45,848 nt of DNA from Lachnospiraceae bacterium UBA5895 (GTDB taxonomy: Bacteria; Bacillota; Clostridia; Lachnospirales; Lachnospiraceae). Positions within the stretch are counted from its first letter, which is position 1; each line of letters begins with the position of its first letter. The stretch is taken from assembly GCA_002431915.1 (NCBI GenBank), contig DJEP01000059.1, positions 1-45,848 of the forward strand. The letters are read 5' to 3'. Both the position numbers and the translations under genes were made by a program. The notes beneath the pieces were generated by a model, which was given only the letters and a program-made list of their open reading frames with translations, was not told the origin of the DNA and did no database searches. Of this stretch, positions 41,676-45,848 are shown in pieces.

Positions 41676-43028
41676 TTGGAATATCTTATACAAAATGGGG
41701 AATTGTCCATTATGCAGAAGCTGGAGATTCTGACGGATGCAGCTCGTTTTGATGTGGCCTGTACGTCCAGCGGTGTGGATCGTAAGGGAGACGGAAAGCA
41801 CATGGGGAACTGCAAGACGGCGGGGATCTGTCACAGCTTTTCTTCCGACGGCAGATGCATTTCTTTACTTAAGATATTGATGACCAATGAATGTATCTTC
41901 GATTGCAAATATTGCCTGAACCGGAAGTCCAACGATGTCCCCAGAGCCACTTTTACCCCGGAGGAGATCTGCACGCTGACCATGGAGTTCTATCGGCGGA
42001 ATTATATCGAGGGACTGTTCTTAAGCTCCGGCATTGTACAGAATCCTACCTTTACCATGGAACTGCTGTACCGGACCATTTGGCTGTTGCGGAATTACTA
42101 TCATTTTAACGGTTATGTCCATGTGAAGGCGATTCCCGGGGCGGATCCGGAGCTGGTGCAGCGGATGGGATACCTGGCAGACCGGATGAGTGTGAACCTG
42201 GAACTCCCTACGGCGGAGGGGCTTCGGACACTGGCGCCGAACAAGCACCGGAAGAATATTCTGACCCCTATGCGGCAGATTCAGAACGGTATCCATGCGA
42301 ATAAGGAGGAATTGATCCTGTACCGCAAGAGTCCCACCTTTGTCAGCGGTGGGCAGTCTACCCAGATGATCATAGGAGCCACCCCGGAGACGGATTATCA
42401 GATCTTAAATGTGGCGGAGAATTTATATCAGAAGTTTGAGCTGAAGCGAGTATTCTACTCCGCTTTTGTAAAAGTCAACGAGGACAAAAGCCTGCCGGCA
42501 CTTCCTGGCGGACCGCCGCTTCTGCGGGAACACAGGCTGTACCAGGCGGACTGGCTGCTTCGGTTCTACGGCTTTCGGGCGGAGGAACTGTTGGATGAGA
42601 GAAGACCGTATTTTAATGTCATGCTGGATCCCAAGGAGGACTGGGCGGTGCGGCATCTGGAATGCTTCCCGGTGGAGATCAACAGAGCTCCTTACAGTGA
42701 TCTTTTGCGGGTGCCGGGGATCGGCGTGAAGAGCGCCAGGCGGATCCTTGCTGCCAGGCGGAGTACGAAGCTGACTTTTCAAGATCTGAAGAAGCTAGGA
42801 GTGGTATTAAAGCGAGCGGTGTATTTTATTACCTGCAGCGGCAGGATGATGTATCCCACGAAGTTAGAGGAGGATTATATCGTACGGAATCTGACGGATC
42901 CGAAGGACCGGATCCGGTTCGGTACGGATGGCATGAGTTACCGGCAGATGACCTTATTCGATGATGGGATGTTCCAGACCGGTGTGCGGCAGGAGGAAGT
43001 GCTGCCCACGGCGGTAGGGGAACTGTAG
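41676..43028 (+). CDS. Putative DNA modification/repair radical SAM protein
   Basis: 450 aa. The 4Fe-4S/SAM-binding CxxxCxxC is NECIFDCKYCLNR (Cys73, Cys77, Cys80); further cysteines (46, 52, 61) precede it. The conserved CTSSGVDRKGDGKHMGNCKT and LFLSSGIVQNPTFTMELLY segments match the family annotated as UDG-linked radical SAM (TIGR03916 type). The C-terminal part has a helix-hairpin-helix, LLRVPGIGVKSARRILAARR, which suggests DNA binding. The reaction is not established. The start is probably TTG 41676, because AAGGCGGTGAT just upstream is nearly a perfect ribosome binding site; an in-frame ATG at 41712 also exists. It is followed by its usual partner, a DUF4130 protein. Confidence 0.88.
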   Translation: MEYLIQNGELSIMQKLEILTDAARFDVACTSSGVDRKGDGKHMGNCKTAGICHSFSSDGRCISLLKILMTNECIFDCKYCLNRKSNDVPRATFTPEEICTLTMEFYRRNYIEGLFLSSGIVQNPTFTMELLYRTIWLLRNYYHFNGYVHVKAIPGADPELVQRMGYLADRMSVNLELPTAEGLRTLAPNKHRKNILTPMRQIQNGIHANKEELILYRKSPTFVSGGQSTQMIIGATPETDYQILNVAENLYQKFELKRVFYSAFVKVNEDKSLPALPGGPPLLREHRLYQADWLLRFYGFRAEELLDERRPYFNVMLDPKEDWAVRHLECFPVEINRAPYSDLLRVPGIGVKSARRILAARRSTKLTFQDLKKLGVVLKRAVYFITCSGRMMYPTKLEEDYIVRNLTDPKDRIRFGTDGMSYRQMTLFDDGMFQTGVRQEEVLPTAVGEL

Positions 43029-43163
43029 ATTATAGGGAAAAGTTCGTCGAAGACTTCGCATTGTAGATGCACTGCAAAATAGGATGATGAAAATTGTGGA
43101 ATGTCAGATAGGCAGACGCAAGCGGAGAGGAGAACAGAAACAACGGGAGGTGAAATCTATTAT

Positions 43164-43931
43164 ATGAAGATATATCATTGCGAGGATTCCTTAGAGGGAA
43201 TCTTCACTGCAATCTACAATACCTATGAGGATCATTCTCTCGTCCGGGACACGATGGTCACCACCATCGAGGAGAACCTGCTGTTTTCGGAGTCGGTGGA
43301 GGTGGTGCCGGATCCGGAGAAAACGATCAAGGTGATCCGGACGTTAAAGCGCAGATTCGGGGAAGCGGATTATGAGACTTTGTGTCTGGCACTGGCATCG
43401 CCGAAGCCGGAGAAGGCACAGGCAGTATACCGGACCATTGCCAAGGGACTGGCTGAGAAGTGCGCGGCGGGGCATCTTATGGATGCCATGGCAGACAATT
43501 ATGTGAACCAGACTTTCAGCCTGGCAAGGGCGGCCGGAAATGAGTATCATCATCTGGAAGGGTTCATACGATTTGAGGAACTGGAGAATACGATCCTCTA
43601 CTCGAAGATTGCACCGAATAACAATATCCTGACCTTTTTGATGGTACATTTTGCTGACCGTTTTCCCATGGAAGACTTTCTGCTGTTCGATGCTGGACGC
43701 TATCTGTTCGGGGTACATCCCGCCGGGAGACCATGGTATACGCTGCAGGGGAAGGATGCCTGGGAGAGGGTACAGTCCAAGACGGAGAGACTGTCCGCTG
43801 CGGAGCTGCATTACCGGGAACTTTTCCGTTCCTTCTGTCATACAATAGCCATAAAAGAGCGGGAAAATCTGAATTTGCAGCGAAATATGCTGCCGCTCAG
43901 GTTCCAAGAATATATGGTAGAATTTAGGTAG
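43164..43931 (+). CDS. DUF4130 family probable DNA-metabolism protein, partner of the radical SAM protein
   Basis: 255 aa. The beginning KIYHCEDSLEGIFTAIYNTY and later EYHHLEGFIRFEELEN, SKIAPNNNILTFLMVHFADRF and FLLFDAGRYLFGVH match the TIGR03915/DUF4130 family. In other bacteria this domain is encoded next to the radical SAM protein or fused to a uracil-DNA-glycosylase-like domain. The glycosylase part is absent here, as in other Firmicutes. The activity is unknown. ATG 43164 has GGGAGGTG 12 bases upstream and fits the family start; a longer reading from 43101 has a poorer site. The 135-base gap after the radical SAM gene has no terminator. Confidence 0.85.
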   Translation: MKIYHCEDSLEGIFTAIYNTYEDHSLVRDTMVTTIEENLLFSESVEVVPDPEKTIKVIRTLKRRFGEADYETLCLALASPKPEKAQAVYRTIAKGLAEKCAAGHLMDAMADNYVNQTFSLARAAGNEYHHLEGFIRFEELENTILYSKIAPNNNILTFLMVHFADRFPMEDFLLFDAGRYLFGVHPAGRPWYTLQGKDAWERVQSKTERLSAAELHYRELFRSFCHTIAIKERENLNLQRNMLPLRFQEYMVEFR

Positions 43932-44085
43932 ATTTTGCCAATTTGGGATTTGGATTTTATTGCGGTAACGTAACAAATATGCAAATCGACGAAAAGGTTT
44001 TCCGGATGGAGACCATCTATTGTGAAAATGATAACAGAGTAGGGAAAACGGCTGAAATGTGCGCTTTTTCGAAGAAAAAAATAGC

Positions 44086-44113
44086 TTTACATTTGGGGTT
44101 GTTTGGCTATAAT
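44086..44113 (+). promoter_or_regulatory. Promoter of the HPr-like gene
   Basis: TTTACA (44086-44091), 16 bases, perfect TATAAT (44108-44113). The leader holds a GGGG-AGAGAGAA-CCCC hairpin near 44136-44151. The 259-base gap from 43932 otherwise shows no convincing gene. Confidence 0.65.
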
Positions 44114-44190
44114 AGTAATGATTTCAGATGTGTGGGGAGAGAGAACCCCGTTGTATTGTTTTACTTACTATTGAAAGGAAGGAACCAGAA

Positions 44191-44415
44191 ATGTTAAAGA
44201 CGATCCGTTTGACACCTGAAGACGTGAAGCATTTTGTTGATGTAGCTTCAAAGTGTGATTTTGATATTGATATATGCTATAACAGATACGTAATTGATGC
44301 CAAATCATTCCTTGGAGTGTATGGATTGGATTTCACGAAGCCGCTGACCGTGTCCTATGACGGCTACAATGATAAATTCGAAGAGATGCTGAAGCAGTGT
44401 GCAATTGCCTGCTAA
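44191..44415 (+). CDS. HPr-like protein lacking the phosphorylated histidine
   Basis: 74 aa, slightly shorter than HPr (85-88 aa). The second half, VIDAKSFLGVYGLDFTKPL, matches HPr around regulatory Ser46 (KSIMGVMSL in canonical HPr). FVDVASKCDFDIDI matches helix 1 and the strand after it. By that alignment the active-site segment GLHARPA is replaced by RLTPEDV, with Thr where His15 should be. It therefore cannot pass phosphate in the PTS in the usual way; a regulatory or binding role is more plausible. It has its own promoter, an AAGGAAGG ribosome binding site and a strong terminator, so it is monocistronic. Confidence 0.8.
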   Translation: MLKTIRLTPEDVKHFVDVASKCDFDIDICYNRYVIDAKSFLGVYGLDFTKPLTVSYDGYNDKFEEMLKQCAIAC

Positions 44416-44420
44416 TGCAT

Positions 44421-44444
44421 AGCACGGAGCAGTCCGTAGGCATC
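44421..44444 (+). repeat. 24 bp direct repeat, copy 1
   Basis: AGCACGGAGCAGTCCGTAGG plus CATC; copy 2 at 44551-44574 differs at four positions. Here CTGCT upstream can pair with AGCAG inside the repeat. Confidence 0.55.
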
Positions 44445-44482
44445 AAAGCCGGGGACTTTTGACCCCGACTTCATATCATTTG

Positions 44483-44529
44483 ACTCCCCAGGTAAGATAG
44501 AGTACTATTTACCTGGGGAGTTTTGTTGT
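44483..44529 (+). terminator. Rho-independent terminator of the HPr-like gene
   Basis: ACTCCCCAGGTAA (44483-44495) pairs perfectly with TTACCTGGGGAGT (44509-44521), followed by TTTGTTGT. The 13 bp stem is uninterrupted. Confidence 0.88.
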
Positions 44530-44550
44530 ATGAGGCTTGTAGGAGTGCGC

Positions 44551-44574
44551 AGCGCGGAACAAGCCGTAGGCATC
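44551..44574 (+). repeat. 24 bp direct repeat, copy 2
   Basis: AGCGCGGAACAAGCCGTAGG plus CATC. Here GGCTTGT just upstream (44534-44540) pairs perfectly with ACAAGCC, so the local stem is kept although its bases differ from copy 1. Confidence 0.55.
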
Positions 44575-44604
44575 GTATGAAACTGCTGAGGGAGGTGAAG
44601 TCAC

Positions 44605-45848
44605 ATGGCGGGAGAAGTCAGAACATCGGTACGTAATCTTGTGGAGTTTATCCTGCGCAGTGGCGACATTGACGACAGGAGGCAGGGATCCCCGGAGAAT
44701 GCCATGCAGGAGGGCAGTCGGATTCACCGCATGATCCAGCGCCGCATGGGCGTGGAGTATCAGGCGGAAGTGGCGCTGAAATACACCCATCCCACGGAGA
44801 ACTATGTCATCATCGTGGAGGGACGGGCGGACGGCATTATCGAGCAAAATGGAGAGACTACCATCGATGAGATCAAGGGTACTTACAGAGATCTGTCGAA
44901 ACTGAAAGCACCGCTGCCACTGCATATTGCCCAGGCGAAGTGTTACGCCTATATGTACAGCCTGCAGAAGGAACTGCCCTATATCCGGGTACGGCTGACT
45001 TATTGTAATATCGAGACGGAGGATATCCGTTATTTTTATGAAGACTATGAATTCGTAAAACTGGAAGCCTGGTTCCGGCAGTTGATCAGTGACTATCGCA
45101 AATGGGCGGATTATACCTGGCAGTGGAGAGAACTGAGGCAACAGTCCATTGCCGAACTGCAATTCCCCTTTGCGTACCGGGATGGACAGAAGGAATTGGT
45201 CAGCTATGTGTATCAGACTATTTATCATAAGAGAAAACTATTCATCGAAGCTCCCACGGGTGTAGGCAAGACCATATCCACCATCTTCCCCACGGTAAAA
45301 GCCATGGGAAAAGATATGGGGGACAAGCTGTTCTATCTGACGGCAAAGACTATCACCCGGACGGTGGCGGAGGATACTTTCTCACTGCTCAGGGAAAAGG
45401 GACTGCGATTCAAGAGCATTATCCTGACGGCGAAGGAGAAGATCTGTTTTCAGGAGCATACGGAGTGCAATCCGGAGCAGTGCTCCTATGCCAAGGGGCA
45501 TTTTGACCGGATTAATGATGCCATCTATGATCTGCTGACTCACGAAGAGAGCTTTACGAGGAGTAAAATAGAAGAATATGCCCTGAAACATCAGGTGTGT
45601 CCCTTTGAATTCGGACTGGACTTAAGCCTGTTCGCGGATGGCATTATCGGAGATTATAATTACCTCTTTGATCCCCATGTGTATCTGAAGCGATTCTTCG
45701 GAGACGGCAGTCAGGGGGATTATGTATTTCTGATCGATGAGGCACATAACCTCTTAGAGCGGGGCAGAGAGATGTACAGCGCACCTCTGCGGAAAGAAGA
45801 CCTGCTGGAACTGAAGCGAGAGATAAAACAGACAATCATGTCGGAAAT
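44605..45848 (+). CDS. PD-(D/E)XK nuclease fused to an XPD/DinG-type Fe-S helicase (3' truncated)
   Basis: 414 residues are present and the frame is open to the window end. Residues 1-~180 form a RecB/Cas4-like nuclease: GSRIH (His41), GRADG (Asp76), DEIKG (Glu89, Lys91) and a QAKCY motif (Gln110, Tyr114). From ~190 a superfamily 2 helicase follows: Q-motif-like FAYRDGQKELV, Walker A EAPTGVGKT (216-224), motif Ia FYLTAKTITRTV, four cysteines likely to hold a 4Fe-4S cluster (281, 288, 293, 332), IIGDYNYLFDP and the DEAH box LIDEAHN (377-383). It is related to DinG/XPD (DEAD_2). A strong GGGAGGTGAAG site sets the ATG at 44605. A role in DNA repair or processing is likely; the exact substrate is unknown. 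Confidence 0.9.
   Translation, partial: MAGEVRTSVRNLVEFILRSGDIDDRRQGSPENAMQEGSRIHRMIQRRMGVEYQAEVALKYTHPTENYVIIVEGRADGIIEQNGETTIDEIKGTYRDLSKLKAPLPLHIAQAKCYAYMYSLQKELPYIRVRLTYCNIETEDIRYFYEDYEFVKLEAWFRQLISDYRKWADYTWQWRELRQQSIAELQFPFAYRDGQKELVSYVYQTIYHKRKLFIEAPTGVGKTISTIFPTVKAMGKDMGDKLFYLTAKTITRTVAEDTFSLLREKGLRFKSIILTAKEKICFQEHTECNPEQCSYAKGHFDRINDAIYDLLTHEESFTRSKIEEYALKHQVCPFEFGLDLSLFADGIIGDYNYLFDPHVYLKRFFGDGSQGDYVFLIDEAHNLLERGREMYSAPLRKEDLLELKREIKQTIMSE

Noticed and set aside
43943..44197. 84-codon open frame before the HPr-like gene
   Set aside because: It runs through the HPr promoter and overlaps its start, has no convincing ribosome binding site, and its product shows no domain-like pattern.
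1..45848. CRISPR arrays, tRNA genes, rRNA genes, insertion sequences or prophage
   Set aside because: No regularly spaced repeats, no cloverleaf with a TTCGANTC-type arm, and no transposase, integrase or phage structural gene were recognised by eye.

Overview
The window reads as chromosome of an anaerobic, low-to-mid GC Gram-positive of the class Clostridia, most likely family Lachnospiraceae. The support is indirect but consistent: strong AGGAGG-type ribosome binding sites, AddAB instead of RecBCD, a bacterial GlnRS in a Firmicutes-like setting, separate IMP cyclohydrolase and AICAR formyltransferase genes in place of bifunctional PurH, and a DUF6062 protein, an SseB-like protein and the radical SAM/DUF4130 DNA-repair pair that are typical of gut clostridia. 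No rRNA, tRNA, CRISPR array, phage or transposase gene was seen. Almost everything looks like core genome.

Layout. 1-3405: the last steps of purine synthesis (IMP cyclohydrolase, AICAR formyltransferase) and a DHH phosphoesterase, with two copies of an intergenic repeat. 3499-9510: glnS, a DUF2225 zinc-ribbon protein, a MocR-type regulator, a small acidic membrane-anchored protein, a TetR regulator and a DUF6062 protein. 9697-12005: an MBOAT O-acyltransferase with a membrane-anchored SGNH hydrolase, probably for cell-surface acylation. 12148-16116: a uracil/xanthine permease behind a structured leader, an M19 dipeptidase and aroA. 16117-16547: a gap holding a multi-hairpin palindromic element and the cysK promoter. 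16548-20860: a sulfur block of cysK, metN-metI-metQ and an Rrf2 regulator with IscR-like cysteines. A shared motif in the cysK and metN promoters suggests that this regulator controls the block. 21218-24931: DegV, a HAD phosphatase, an SseB-like protein behind a structured leader, two small unknowns and a GNAT enzyme. 24998-34316: a DNA-repair run of exoA, addB, addA and a J-domain protein. 34443-36083: a decayed hybrid histidine kinase. 36174-41478: carbamate kinase, a surface acyltransferase with a large polytopic membrane protein, and asnA. 41587-43931: a radical SAM protein and a DUF4130 protein behind a promoter with two LexA-like (SOS) boxes. 44191 to the end: an HPr-like protein without the phosphorylated histidine, then a PD-(D/E)XK nuclease/XPD-DinG-type helicase fusion that runs off the window.

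The most interesting signals are the SOS-boxed radical SAM/DUF4130 operon, the 126-166 bp palindromic element between aroA and cysK, the clusters of tandem hairpins on both sides of the Rrf2 gene, and the histidine kinase that lost three separate internal segments at catalytic positions. Functional calls come from motif recognition only; no database search or folding program was run.
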